Assembly: GCF_049650445.1 (NCBI RefSeq)
Contig: NZ_JBASAD010000016.1
Coordinates: forward strand, 1-64,000
Direction of reading: 5' to 3'
DNA: 64,000 nucleotides
Source: Castellaniella sp049650445
GTDB lineage: Bacteria; Pseudomonadota; Gammaproteobacteria; Burkholderiales; Burkholderiaceae_B
Part shown: positions 52,495 through 62,394 of the stretch, in pieces
How positions within the stretch are numbered: the first letter of the stretch is position 1
Layout: each line of letters opens with the position of its first letter
The notes under the pieces: model-generated
The model's input: the letters and a program-made list of their open reading frames with translations, nothing else
The model's database searches: none
Told to the model about the DNA's origin: nothing
Made by a program: the position numbers and the translations under genes

Positions 52495-53148
52495 TCAGTG
52501 CTCCCCGGCCATGACTTTCTGTGCGGCGGCACGCCCGCCCACGCCCAGACCCTGCAGATAGGCCACGATCGCGTCTTCCTCGGTCTTGCCCTTGAGCTGC
52601 TCGGGCGCGGCGGCGATTTCTTCGTCCGTGTAGGGCACGCCCAGGGTGCGCAGCACCTTCATGCGTTCCTGAACGTCGGCGCCTTCGACCGTGTTCTTTT
52701 GCAGCCAGGGATAGGCCGGCATATTGGATTCCTTGACCACGTCGCGCGGATTGCGCAGGTGGATGCGGTGCCATTCGTCGGAATAACGCTGACCGACGCG
52801 GGCCAGATCCGGCCCCGTGCGCTTGGAACCCCACAGGAAGGGGTGGTCGTAGACCGATTCCGCAGCGATCGAGTACGGGCCATAGCGCTGGACCTCGGAC
52901 TGCAGCGTGCGGACCTGCTGGGAGTGGCAGCCCACGCAGCCTTCGCGGATGTAGACGTCGCGACCCATCAGCCGCAGCGCCTCGTAGGGCTTGACGCCCT
53001 CGACCGCCGTGGTGGTGGAATGCTGGAAGAACAGCGGGATGATCTGCACCAGGCCGGAGAACGACACCACCAGAATGCTGAAGATGATCAGCAGACCGAC
53101 GTTGCGCTCCAGCATTTCATGGGTGAAGCGTTTTTTGGTACCAGACAT
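52495..53148 (-). CDS. ccoO: cbb3 oxidase monoheme subunit CcoO
   Basis: A 217-residue membrane-anchored cytochrome c. One N-terminal helix (VGLLIIFSILVVSFSGLVQI), heme site CVGCH in YIREGCVGCHSQQVRTL, and Met in ESNMPAYPWL. The start at 53148 (MSGTKKRFTH) has AAGGAGT upstream. Follows ccoN by ten bases. Confidence 0.95.
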   Translation of the reverse strand: MSGTKKRFTHEMLERNVGLLIIFSILVVSFSGLVQIIPLFFQHSTTTAVEGVKPYEALRLMGRDVYIREGCVGCHSQQVRTLQSEVQRYGPYSIAAESVYDHPFLWGSKRTGPDLARVGQRYSDEWHRIHLRNPRDVVKESNMPAYPWLQKNTVEGADVQERMKVLRTLGVPYTDEEIAAAPEQLKGKTEEDAIVAYLQGLGVGGRAAAQKVMAGEH

Positions 53149-53158
53149 GGTCAACTCC

Positions 53159-54640
53159 TTAGGCCGATGCCGGCACGGCGGATTGAGGGGCAGCGTGGGC
53201 ATCCGGGCTATCCAGGGGCACCACCGGGTTGACCCGGGGCTGGCCACGCACCGTCAGCCAGGTGTTCCAGGCCATCAGACCCATGCCCGCCAGGAAGAGC
53301 AGGCCGCCGATCATGCGGATGGTGTAGAACGGATAGGTGGACTTCACGACCTCGACGAAGCTGTACGTCAGCGTGCCGTCCTCGCCCGTGGCACGCCACA
53401 TCAGGCCCTGCATCACGCCCGCGATCCACATCGAAGCGATGTACAGCACCACGCCCAGCGTCGCCAGCCAGAAGTGCAGATTGATGTAGTCCGGGCGAGC
53501 CATGCTGTCACGGCCGTACAGACGCGGAATCAGGTAGTACAGCGAGCCGAAGGTGATCATCGCCACCCAGCCCAGGGCACCGGCGTGCACGTGGCCGACC
53601 GTCCAGTCGGTGTAGTGCGACAGCGCGTTGACCGTGCGGATGGACATCATCGAGCCTTCGAAGGTCGACATGCCGTAGAAGGACAGCGACACCACCAGGA
53701 ACTTCAGGATCGGGTCGGTGCGCAGTTTGTGCCAGGCGCCCGAGAGCGTCATGATGCCGTTGATCATCCCGCCCCAGGACGGCGCCAGCAGGATCAGCGA
53801 AAACGCCATGCCCAGCGACTGGGTCCAGTCAGGCAGAGACGTGTACAGCAGATGGTGCGGACCGGCCCACATGTAGGTGAAGGCCAGCGCCCAGAAGTGC
53901 ACGATCGACAGGCGATAGGAATAGATCGGGCGGCCGGCCTGCTTGGGCACGAAGTAGTACATCATGCCCAGGAAGCTGGTGGTCAGGAAGAAGCCCACGG
54001 CGTTATGGCCGTACCACCACTGCACCATGGCATCCTGCACCCCGGCATAGGCGGAATACGACTTCCACATCGACACCGGCAGTTCCAGGTTGTTGAAGAT
54101 GTGCAGGATGGCGATGGTCAGGATGTAGGACCCGAAGAACCAGTTCGCCACGTAGATGTGCTTGACGCGGCGTTTCGCGATGGTGCCGAAGAACACGACG
54201 GCGTAGGCCACCCAGACCAGCGTGATCAGGATGTCGATCGGCCATTCGAGTTCGGCGTATTCCTTGGTCGAGGTATAGCCCAGCGGCAAGGTGATGACGG
54301 CCCCCACCAGCACGGCCTGCCAGCCCCAGAAGGTAAAGGCGGCGAGCTTGTCGGAGAACAGACGGACCTGACAGGTACGCTGCACCACGTAATAGGACGT
54401 GGCGAACAGGGCGCTGCCGCCGAAGGCGAAGATCACCCCGTTGGTGTGCAGCGGCCGCAGCCGACCGTAGCTGAGCCACGGCGTGTTGAAGTTCAACTCC
54501 GGCCAGATCAGTTGCGATGCGATCAGCACGCCGACCGCCATCCCGACCACGCCCCAGAAGATCGTGGCGATGGTGAACTGTCTGACGACGCCGTAGTTGA
54601 AGGTTTCGGCCGGTGTTCCGGCTGTACCGGTCGTGCCCAT
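53159..54640 (-). CDS. ccoN: cbb3 oxidase catalytic subunit CcoN
   Basis: A 493-residue subunit I with about 12 helices that reduces oxygen at high affinity and pumps protons. Heme and copper ligands are seen in RPLHTNGVIFAFGG, QWWYGHNAVGFFL, AGPHHLLYTSLPDW and WTVGHVHAGALGW. First gene of ccoNOQPG, with an FNR box about 80 bases upstream inside the end of ccoS. Start has GAGGGGAACG upstream. Confidence 0.96.
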   Translation of the reverse strand: MGTTGTAGTPAETFNYGVVRQFTIATIFWGVVGMAVGVLIASQLIWPELNFNTPWLSYGRLRPLHTNGVIFAFGGSALFATSYYVVQRTCQVRLFSDKLAAFTFWGWQAVLVGAVITLPLGYTSTKEYAELEWPIDILITLVWVAYAVVFFGTIAKRRVKHIYVANWFFGSYILTIAILHIFNNLELPVSMWKSYSAYAGVQDAMVQWWYGHNAVGFFLTTSFLGMMYYFVPKQAGRPIYSYRLSIVHFWALAFTYMWAGPHHLLYTSLPDWTQSLGMAFSLILLAPSWGGMINGIMTLSGAWHKLRTDPILKFLVVSLSFYGMSTFEGSMMSIRTVNALSHYTDWTVGHVHAGALGWVAMITFGSLYYLIPRLYGRDSMARPDYINLHFWLATLGVVLYIASMWIAGVMQGLMWRATGEDGTLTYSFVEVVKSTYPFYTIRMIGGLLFLAGMGLMAWNTWLTVRGQPRVNPVVPLDSPDAHAAPQSAVPASA

Positions 54641-54686
54641 AAGCGTTCCCCTCAGAACAAGGTTAAGACATGAATTTTTGAAAAGC

Positions 54687-54731
54687 AGAATAATCTCTCA
54701 CCCGCCCCGAAACATCCTTGATCCAAGTCAA
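54687..54731 (-). promoter_or_regulatory. FNR box and -10 of ccoN
   Basis: TTGACTTGGATCAA (minus strand, 54718-54731) matches the FNR consensus TTGAT-N4-ATCAA at nine of ten positions and overlaps the ccoS stop. TATTCT at 54687-54692 is suitably placed downstream for a class II FNR-activated promoter. Confidence 0.8.
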
Positions 54732-54889
54732 GATGCATCGGGGTGAGCGTGATCGTCATCGTCCAGGATCGCGGCGGCCGCATCCCGGGTGTCGTCGAAC
54801 TGGCCGGCGAAGATCGCCCACCAGAACGCCACGCCGATCCCCAGGACGAACAGCAGGGAAATCGGCAAAAGCAGAAACAGCGAGTCCAT
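54728..54889 (-). CDS. ccoS: cbb3 oxidase assembly protein CcoS
   Basis: A 53-residue protein: MDSLFLLLPISLLFVLGIGV helix, then the CcoS pattern AFWWAIFAGQFDD and an acidic His-containing tail (DDDDHAHPDAS). CcoS is needed for heme and copper insertion into cbb3 oxidase. The ATG at 54889 lies four bases after the stop of the CcoI-like gene. Its 3' end carries the ccoN FNR box. Confidence 0.92.
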   Translation of the reverse strand: MDSLFLLLPISLLFVLGIGVAFWWAIFAGQFDDTRDAAAAILDDDDHAHPDAS

Positions 54890-54893
54890 GGCC

Positions 54894-55820
54894 TCAGCCC
54901 GGAACGGTGCCGACCGGCCGGACGTCCGGCTGCCGGGCCGTGCCGGCCGCTGCGGGTCGAGTCAAACGCCAGGCATTGGCCGCAACAGCCAGGGACGACA
55001 GCAGCATGGTGATGGCGGCCACCCAGGGTTGCACCCAGCCGCAGGCCGCCAGGGGCGTCATCAGCAGATGCCAGGCCAGGGACCCGTGAAGATTCTGGCG
55101 TGCGATGCGCCGCATGGCGCAATCCAGCGCGGCGGGATCGCGCACCCCGTCCGCGCCCGCGCGCAGCCGTACCGTGTGGCGGGCCGCCAGGGCCGCCGGT
55201 ACCGACATGGACAGAGCGCAGGGGCAGCTCATGACCAGCAGCGCAACCGTCACGGCGACGGCCTGGCCAGGCTGGACCTGCCACCAGTACAGGCCGACCA
55301 GGATGGCCAGCAGGATCTGGATGCAGACGAACCAGAAAGCCAGACGATCGGCCGAACGCAGCAATTCGGTATCCTGGCCCTCGTGGGGCTGGCCGCTGAC
55401 GGCCTGGCGGGCACAGGCCTCCAGGAAGCGGGCCGTCAGCAGAAAGGCCACGAACATGGAGACCGAATCGAAATAGACCTCGCCCACGTCGCGCCAGGTG
55501 GCGATGACGCTGGGCACGAAGGCGGCGAGGATGCCCAGCGCCACCGGTACGTCCATGCCGATGCGCCGCCGCGACAGGGAGCGCCAGGCGCCTCGCCAGA
55601 CCGGCCAGGCGCAGTACAGGACCAGAGGCACGCACAGGATCAGGCTGAGCCAGTTCATCAGCACGATGGCCTGATCCAGGGACTGCTGGGCGTCGGGTGC
55701 GCGCGCGCCATGACGCAGGTAGCCCGGGAAGGCCAGCATCATGACCTGCATCATCACCAGCCATGCCAACCCGGTGCGAGCCAGCATGTGGCGCCGCTCA
55801 TGACGCATGGTGTCGGTCAT
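54894..55820 (-). CDS. CcoI-like copper P-type ATPase reduced to its membrane core (no catalytic domains)
   Basis: Normal CcoI (about 750-800 residues) has an N-terminal metal domain, eight membrane helices, an actuator domain and phosphorylation/nucleotide domains. This protein has only about 308 residues. It keeps the CcoI helices in order: LAWLVMMQVMMLAF, the GMDVPVALGILAAFVPSV and EVYFDSVSMFVAFLLTARFLE pair, LAFWFVCIQILLAILVGLYWW, the metal motif SCPCAL, and the final helices after RRIARQNLHG. Missing are the metal domain, the TGE actuator loop, and the whole DKTGT-containing P/N region; the helices are joined by short loops. The frame is intact and has an FNR-type promoter. Start is 55820 or 55808. 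It precedes ccoS by four bases. Confidence 0.85.
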   Translation of the reverse strand: MTDTMRHERRHMLARTGLAWLVMMQVMMLAFPGYLRHGARAPDAQQSLDQAIVLMNWLSLILCVPLVLYCAWPVWRGAWRSLSRRRIGMDVPVALGILAAFVPSVIATWRDVGEVYFDSVSMFVAFLLTARFLEACARQAVSGQPHEGQDTELLRSADRLAFWFVCIQILLAILVGLYWWQVQPGQAVAVTVALLVMSCPCALSMSVPAALAARHTVRLRAGADGVRDPAALDCAMRRIARQNLHGSLAWHLLMTPLAACGWVQPWVAAITMLLSSLAVAANAWRLTRPAAAGTARQPDVRPVGTVPG

Positions 55821-55862
55821 GTTCGGCGGGGGAGTAAAAAGGGAAGGAGCGCGCATAGGGGG

Positions 55863-55904
55863 ACTATAGCCAGCCTGCCACCCGCGAACCTTGACACAGA
55901 TCAA
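55863..55904 (-). promoter_or_regulatory. FNR-dependent class II promoter of the ccoI-like/ccoS operon
   Basis: TTGATCTGTGTCAA (minus strand, 55891-55904) matches the FNR consensus at nine of ten positions. TATAGT at 55863-55868 is a good -10. The implied start near 55856 puts the box centre at about -41, the class II position. Confidence 0.82.
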
Positions 55905-56041
55905 TAGCCGCCGCAAGACCCCGCCACCGGGCAGACTATAAAAAAACGGGAAGGCGCGAGCCTTCCCCAAAGCACACCGAGGGGAACGTCCTCCTCACTT
56001 GCCAGACTCGTGACAGTCCGCAGGATCAGTCCCACCTACCC

Positions 56042-56082
56042 CACGTCGCGGCTTGCAAGCCGCTCCGACTCGTCAGGCTGCC
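56042..56082. repeat. Dispersed palindromic repeat, copy 2
   Basis: Contains GCGGCTTGCAAGCCGC and matches 38101-38141 over 41 bases with scattered mismatches. It lies 58 bases after the aceA stop, so both copies follow a gene read on the minus strand. Confidence 0.5.
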
Positions 56083-56139
56083 GACTGCCCTCAAGGGACT
56101 GCCGGCCGTCCCACCTCGTCCTCTCTCAAACTATCGTGA

Positions 56140-57459
<1,320 letters not shown>

Positions 57460-57864
57460 GGTGATGCTCCTGAGAGAGAAGAAAAATGGGGTATCGATGA
57501 GACACAGTCTACGCCGATGATGCACCGCACACATGACTTATATCTTATATAAGACACAAAATTTTCATCAATTAAATCAGATATATACAATCGACATTCC
57601 ATGTTATGAAATTATATTTCTGACAATGAAAAGAGGAAACCTGCGCCGCAGCATTTTATTTCCACATCATGAAAATAAAATGCCATGATATGAAAATCCG
57701 CTCCCCGACCCATCGATTCCGGCCGGCCTGGCGCTCTCACAGAGACTACGGAAACCACGACATTCGAAGCGTCGGCGGCAGTAAAATGAAACGCTGCCCC
57801 CCTCGCGGAGCCTCGGGCATGCGCCCCCACCCACCGCACACCGGACCGCCCTTCGCGCCACGCC
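57460..57864. other. aceA-queF intergenic region with operator-like palindrome
   Basis: No gene is seen. TCTTATATAAGA (57543-57554) is a perfect 12-bp palindrome in an AT-rich stretch, about 85 bases before the aceA start, and would overlap or flank its promoter. A GntR-type regulator of carbon metabolism is possible but not shown. The rest holds AT-rich then GC-rich sequence without further clear signals. Confidence 0.5.
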
Positions 57865-58695
57865 ATGAATCCCGATTCTCTTTCCGCCAGCCCACTGGGG
57901 CGTTCCACGCCGGGTTCCACACACTACGACCCGACTCTGCTGTTCCCGATCACCCGCGCCGAAACGCGCGCCGGGCTGAACCTGCCCCAGGCGACCTGCG
58001 GTGCCGACATCTGGAATGCCTACGAACTGTCCTGGCTGAACGCCAAGGGCAAGCCGGTCGTGGCGATCGGCCGCTTCACCGTGCCCATGGACAGCGCCTG
58101 CCTGATCGAATCCAAGTCGCTCAAGCTCTATCTGAACAGCTATAACGAAGAACGCTTCGAATACGCGGACATCGTCCGCCAGCGTCTGCATATGGATCTG
58201 TCCCGGGCCTGCGACAAACCCGTGCATGTGGAAATCCTGTCAGTGCGGCCCGCTTTCGAGCTGAGCTGCACGCCACTGCGCGGCACGTCCATCGACGACC
58301 AGGATCTGGAGTTCGAGGCTGTCCAGGCCCCCTGCCCCGACAGCCTGACCCTGTCGGACCCCGCCCCCTTCGTGCGGGAGAACCTGGTGTCCGAACTGCT
58401 GAAATCCAATTGCCCGGTCACTGGACAACCGGACTGGGCCAGCCTGCAGATCCGCTACGCCGGCCCGCGCATCGACCACGCCGGGCTGCTGCGCTACATC
58501 GTGTCGCTGCGCCGCCACCAGGAATTCCACGAACTGTGCGTGGAAAAGATCTACGGGGAAATCATGGCGCGCTGCGCGCCGGAGGAACTGCTGGTCTACG
58601 CACGCTACACCCGGCGCGGCGGGCTGGACATCAACCCCTGGCGGGCGAATTTTCAGCCGACCGACATCGGGCAGACACGGACCTTGCGGCAGTAG
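57865..58695 (+). CDS. queF: NADPH-dependent 7-cyano-7-deazaguanine reductase
   Basis: A 276-residue enzyme reducing preQ0 to preQ1 in queuosine synthesis. The catalytic Cys is in LLKSNCPVTGQPDWASL, with the QueF motif ESKSLKLYLNSYN and the second-half HQEFHELCVEKIYGE. Length is that of the long, two-domain (YqcD/E. coli-type) QueF. Single gene. Confidence 0.95.
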   Translation: MNPDSLSASPLGRSTPGSTHYDPTLLFPITRAETRAGLNLPQATCGADIWNAYELSWLNAKGKPVVAIGRFTVPMDSACLIESKSLKLYLNSYNEERFEYADIVRQRLHMDLSRACDKPVHVEILSVRPAFELSCTPLRGTSIDDQDLEFEAVQAPCPDSLTLSDPAPFVRENLVSELLKSNCPVTGQPDWASLQIRYAGPRIDHAGLLRYIVSLRRHQEFHELCVEKIYGEIMARCAPEELLVYARYTRRGGLDINPWRANFQPTDIGQTRTLRQ

Positions 58696-58699
58696 GCGG

Positions 58700-60331
58700 C
58701 TACAGCACCACGACTTCGTCGCTGAACTGATCCTCGACTCTGGTGCCATTGCAGAGCACCGAGTAAATGCTGCAATCCAGCCTGGCGGCCTCTCTTTTCA
58801 GATAGGCCGTAAAATCGTCCGGCAGCATCGCATCGCCATCCGATATCATCAAGATATCCGCCTTGAGATAGTCCTTGGAATCACCGATGATTTCCAGCGA
58901 CCGTCTGAGCGGCGTTTCAAAATCCGTGCCGCCGCCAAAGCCTTGCTGCAGAAACCCAAGCAAGCCCACCGCATTATTTTCAGCATCTGCGGAAAACTCA
59001 CGAATCTGACCGGAGGCACCGAATAGCAGAACATGCAGTGACCGGTCCTCTTTCTTGAGCATGCTGAAGATCGCCAACAAGAGCGCTTTTGCTTTCCGCA
59101 GCGGTGCCCCCTGCATGCTGCCTGAGGTATCCAGACAGGCAACCACCGGGCCGGTCCGCTTGTTCTGCTGTTCCAGGATTTCTTCAGGAGAGCGCTGTGT
59201 GCCGCTCAGCTCATAGGAAATCAGGTTCTTTTCCAGTACGCGTGCGTAAAACAAGACTTCCAGTGTTTCGTCTTCCAGATTGAGCAATTCGCTGGGCAGC
59301 ATCCGCATCAGATCATCGCTGCGATGCGTACCGTGGACTTCGCTACGACTGGCACGCGGCACACGGGATCGTTTCTTTTTTTCCTCTGAAATATGGTTGC
59401 GCCCCATCTTGTCCGCCAGACTGCGGATCGCGGCATTGTTGAGCATCAGCTTCGCCAAGGCCGAAAAATCATCCCCACACTCTTGCAAATCATGATAAGA
59501 GAATTTCGCTCCAGGACAGATTGCCAGAAAATCCACGACTTCTTCATATTTTTCGGCAACGTCGCTCAAGGTTTGATGGAAGGCACGCAGACGCTCCAGG
59601 ACATTTTCGGGGATAGGTTCGTCAGAGATTTCCTGTAAATAATCCGCAGCGATTCGGCGTTCTTCCCGCAAACGATCATAAAACCCAGGATCCAGTGGCT
59701 GGTTCTCGAAGAATTCATTGTGTGCGTCCCAGTCAGGCTCCGCCAATTCGTCGGAGCCATCTTCCTGACCTTGGTTTTGCCAGTCCCATAGGCGCCATTT
59801 CGTCGCACCCAACCTCGTGGCTGCGGCAGCCTTTAACGAGGCCACCGTCGGCTCAATGGTTGTCAAATCAAATCGATCAATGATCTTCGAAATCGTACCC
59901 CTACCGTCGTGATCGGCATTCAGGGCATTAACACATTTTTCAGAAAACTGGTGACAATTTTTAATCACCAAACCGTAAAAACTGCGCTGCCCTATGCTCT
60001 GCTCAGCCACATCAGCCGGTACCTGATGACCCACCGCTCCATATTCGTCACATGAAACGTAAATTTTTCTGTTCATCAGCGCCTTAGAGGTAAAGCTTCT
60101 TGCACCGCATCGCTTTACTTCGCTCTCCGCAATACCTGTGACCTCTATGTTGGAAATTTCTCCATTTCCAACATAAATCCCAGAATGTTCTACAGCACCC
60201 AGCAGATCACAATAAAGCACACTGCCCGGCACCGGGACTACAGGATCACGAAATTTGCTATCAATAAAATATTTGATATTTTTTGTTAAAAACGAATTCC
60301 ACAAAAGATGAATTAAGGGAACACCAAACAT
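58700..60331 (-). CDS. VWA protein with N-terminal LRAT/NlpC-like domain (MoxR partner)
   Basis: A 543-residue protein. Residues 30-140 look like an LRAT/NlpC-P60-superfamily domain: PVPGSVLYCDLLGAVEHSGI (H49) and the NCHQF motif (C126) in the place of NCEHF. The middle (150-390) is helical and ViaA/CoxE-like (MLPSELLNLEDETLEVLFYA). The C terminus is a VWA domain with an intact MIDAS: DTSGS at 401-405, T469, D498 in ISDGD. It starts ten bases after the stop of the MoxR gene and pairs with it, like RavA-ViaA. The N-terminal domain could be the effector (protease or acyltransferase) controlled by the ATPase-VWA pair. GC is clearly lower than in queF and pgsA. Confidence 0.8.
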   Translation of the reverse strand: MFGVPLIHLLWNSFLTKNIKYFIDSKFRDPVVPVPGSVLYCDLLGAVEHSGIYVGNGEISNIEVTGIAESEVKRCGARSFTSKALMNRKIYVSCDEYGAVGHQVPADVAEQSIGQRSFYGLVIKNCHQFSEKCVNALNADHDGRGTISKIIDRFDLTTIEPTVASLKAAAATRLGATKWRLWDWQNQGQEDGSDELAEPDWDAHNEFFENQPLDPGFYDRLREERRIAADYLQEISDEPIPENVLERLRAFHQTLSDVAEKYEEVVDFLAICPGAKFSYHDLQECGDDFSALAKLMLNNAAIRSLADKMGRNHISEEKKKRSRVPRASRSEVHGTHRSDDLMRMLPSELLNLEDETLEVLFYARVLEKNLISYELSGTQRSPEEILEQQNKRTGPVVACLDTSGSMQGAPLRKAKALLLAIFSMLKKEDRSLHVLLFGASGQIREFSADAENNAVGLLGFLQQGFGGGTDFETPLRRSLEIIGDSKDYLKADILMISDGDAMLPDDFTAYLKREAARLDCSIYSVLCNGTRVEDQFSDEVVVL

Positions 60332-60341
60332 TCAAGATCCC

Positions 60342-61487
60342 TTATATCCAGATATTGTCACGCAACTGCTGGGATAAAACATCCCCCTGCGCTTGATTCA
60401 AAAACCGAGATACCGCATCTTCCTGCGCCCGATTCAAAGCCCCAGAATCCTGCTCTCTAAAAGGCCAGGCCATAGATTTATCAGCAATCATCGATCCCAA
60501 AGTAACAGACCTTTGCAGATTATTTAACCGCCCTTGCAGACTATTTAGCTGCCCCTCCAAAGTCTCCGAAGAAAATCTACGCAGCGACGAGAAAATTATT
60601 TCCTGCACTTTCTCTCTATTTTCCGGATCATTCCATAGACAATTTTTAAGAAGAAATACATCCGAAAGATCGACCTCTCTACGCTCATTGGCGACTGCCG
60701 AAATTTTCAGCAAATGGACTGCCTTGACCAATCTCCGATCCGAGAGAACCTCACGACGATCCTCCTTGAAGGCTTCTTGATAGCGCGCCCAGATATCTTG
60801 CAAAACCTCTGTAATGATTTGAGGAAGCTCGACACTCCGCGCCGTCTCACGAATATGCTCGATATCTTCAATCGTGAGCTTATGATCATCGCTCACAAGA
60901 TCATCTGAATCATCAAAAGATGATTCAAGCAGCTTTATCCGGTTTTCCTCACTGACATAATCCACGAAAATTCTGATCAGAAAACGGTCATAAAATGCTG
61001 ACAATTCCCCCTGGCCGTCGGGTAATTCATTGGAAGCGGCAATCAGCGATTGAAGGGGCACGTTCTGCGTCTCCGCGCCGTTATGATATTTTCGCTCATT
61101 GAGGATGGTCAGCAACGCATTGAGGATCGATGAACTGGCTTTGAAAATCTCATCAAGAAATCCAACCTGTACACTGGGCAGGTATCCTTGCGTATTGCGC
61201 TTGAACCGGTCTTTTTTAAGCTCACTAATCGACAGCGGTCCAAATATTTCTTCTGGGGTGGAAAATTTGGTGAGAAGATACTCAAAATACTGAGCATCCT
61301 GGTCCCCCGCCAGGCAGTCTCGAACCCTCCGGGCAAGCATGCTTTTCCCAGTCCCTGGGGGACCGATCAACACTATGTTTTCCCCTGCTAGCAATGCCAA
61401 CAGCGCCATCTTCATGGCATCGTCACGCTCAATCAATCCAGCGTTCAGCTCATCGAGCAACAGTTTCAGTTTGGCCTTAGTTTCCAT
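60342..61487 (-). CDS. MoxR-family AAA+ ATPase (RavA-like)
   Basis: A 381-residue ATPase from the ATG at 61487 (METKAKLKLLLDELNAGLIERDDAMK), the position matching the RavA start; longer in-frame starts exist. Walker A GPPGTGKS at 42-49, Walker B VGFLDEIFKA with D112 and E113, sensor 1 in LIAASNELPDG and an Arg finger region YDRFLIRIFVDYVSEENR. A C-terminal helical region (about 300-381) is rich in Gln/Asn/Leu and may form a coiled coil (LQGRLNNLQRSV). It is the first gene of the two-gene unit and should remodel or load the VWA partner. Codon use is AT-richer than the core genes around. Confidence 0.85.
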   Translation of the reverse strand: METKAKLKLLLDELNAGLIERDDAMKMALLALLAGENIVLIGPPGTGKSMLARRVRDCLAGDQDAQYFEYLLTKFSTPEEIFGPLSISELKKDRFKRNTQGYLPSVQVGFLDEIFKASSSILNALLTILNERKYHNGAETQNVPLQSLIAASNELPDGQGELSAFYDRFLIRIFVDYVSEENRIKLLESSFDDSDDLVSDDHKLTIEDIEHIRETARSVELPQIITEVLQDIWARYQEAFKEDRREVLSDRRLVKAVHLLKISAVANERREVDLSDVFLLKNCLWNDPENREKVQEIIFSSLRRFSSETLEGQLNSLQGRLNNLQRSVTLGSMIADKSMAWPFREQDSGALNRAQEDAVSRFLNQAQGDVLSQQLRDNIWI

Positions 61488-61809
61488 GGGATGCGTATGA
61501 GAGAAATCAAAAAACGTCCAGGCCCGCTGCCTGAGGCGCATTTTCATGACTGTCGAATCAGGATCATGAGCACAGACCCAGACCATAGATGAAGCCTGCG
61601 ACAGACTGTGTCGCCCTGTACACGTGCGACTCTATACGAATCTTTCGCAAAAGCTACCAGATCATACATCACGCGCATGGCCCAACCGAGGCGACGCATG
61701 CAAGTGCATCCGACTGCGCCATACCAGCGAACCGATCAAAGGGAAGATTTCGACGAAGCTCGATCCGCCAGCCAAGGCGCACGCGAGGCTATCTCTTGTA
61801 TCGAGAAGC
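61488..61809. other. Spacer between MoxR island and pgsA
   Basis: No gene is recognised in these 322 bases. No tRNA is present, although tRNA genes often follow pgsA. The segment probably includes the right boundary of the AT-rich island; GCGACA-GACTG-TGTCGC at about 61597-61613 is a small hairpin. Confidence 0.45.
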
Positions 61810-62376
61810 TCAGGCCCGGGCGCGGATTTCCGGCCAGGCTTTCTTCAGGTAGTAGCACATCGACCAGACGGTCAGGATCGCGGCAACCACGATCAGGATC
61901 TGGCCGATGATGCGCAGGGGGATGCCCTCCAGGGGCTGCCAGTACAGCAGGCAGGGAATGGCGACCATCTGTGCGGCGGTCTTGAACTTGCCCAGCCGGT
62001 GAACGGCCACACTGCTGCTGGCGCCGATCTTCGCCATCCATTCACGCAGGGCGGAAATGGTGATTTCCCGGCCGATGATCACCAGGGCGATCAGGGAATC
62101 GACGCGGCCCAGGTGCAGCAGGATCAGCAGCGCCGCACAGACCATCAGCTTGTCGGCCACCGGGTCCAGGAAAGCGCCGAAGGCCGAGGTCTGGTTCCAG
62201 CGCCGCGCCAGCCAGCCGTCGAACCAGTCGGTGACAGCGGCGACGATGAAGGCAATGGCCGCAACGCCATCGCGCCAGCCCGCCGTCCAGGGATCCGGAA
62301 GGTAGAACAGGCCCACGATCAAAGGGATCATGGCGATGCGCAGCCACGTCAGGGCGATGGGAATATTGAACGGCAT
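61810..62376 (-). CDS. pgsA: CDP-diacylglycerol-glycerol-3-phosphate 3-phosphatidyltransferase
   Basis: A 188-residue inner-membrane enzyme of phosphatidylglycerol synthesis. The CDP-alcohol phosphotransferase motif is present as DWFDGWLARRWNQTSAFGAFLDPVADK (D-G-x2-A-R-x8-G-x3-D-x3-D), split here for length. Four to five helices. Transcribed after uvrC with an 18-base gap, the usual proteobacterial order. Confidence 0.95.
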   Translation of the reverse strand: MPFNIPIALTWLRIAMIPLIVGLFYLPDPWTAGWRDGVAAIAFIVAAVTDWFDGWLARRWNQTSAFGAFLDPVADKLMVCAALLILLHLGRVDSLIALVIIGREITISALREWMAKIGASSSVAVHRLGKFKTAAQMVAIPCLLYWQPLEGIPLRIIGQILIVVAAILTVWSMCYYLKKAWPEIRARA

Positions 62377-62394
62377 GATAGGCGTAATACTACC

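Noticed and set aside
61488..61809. tRNA genes downstream of pgsA
   Set aside because: In many proteobacteria tRNAs follow pgsA, so this spacer was checked on both strands; no T-loop or acceptor pairing could be found.
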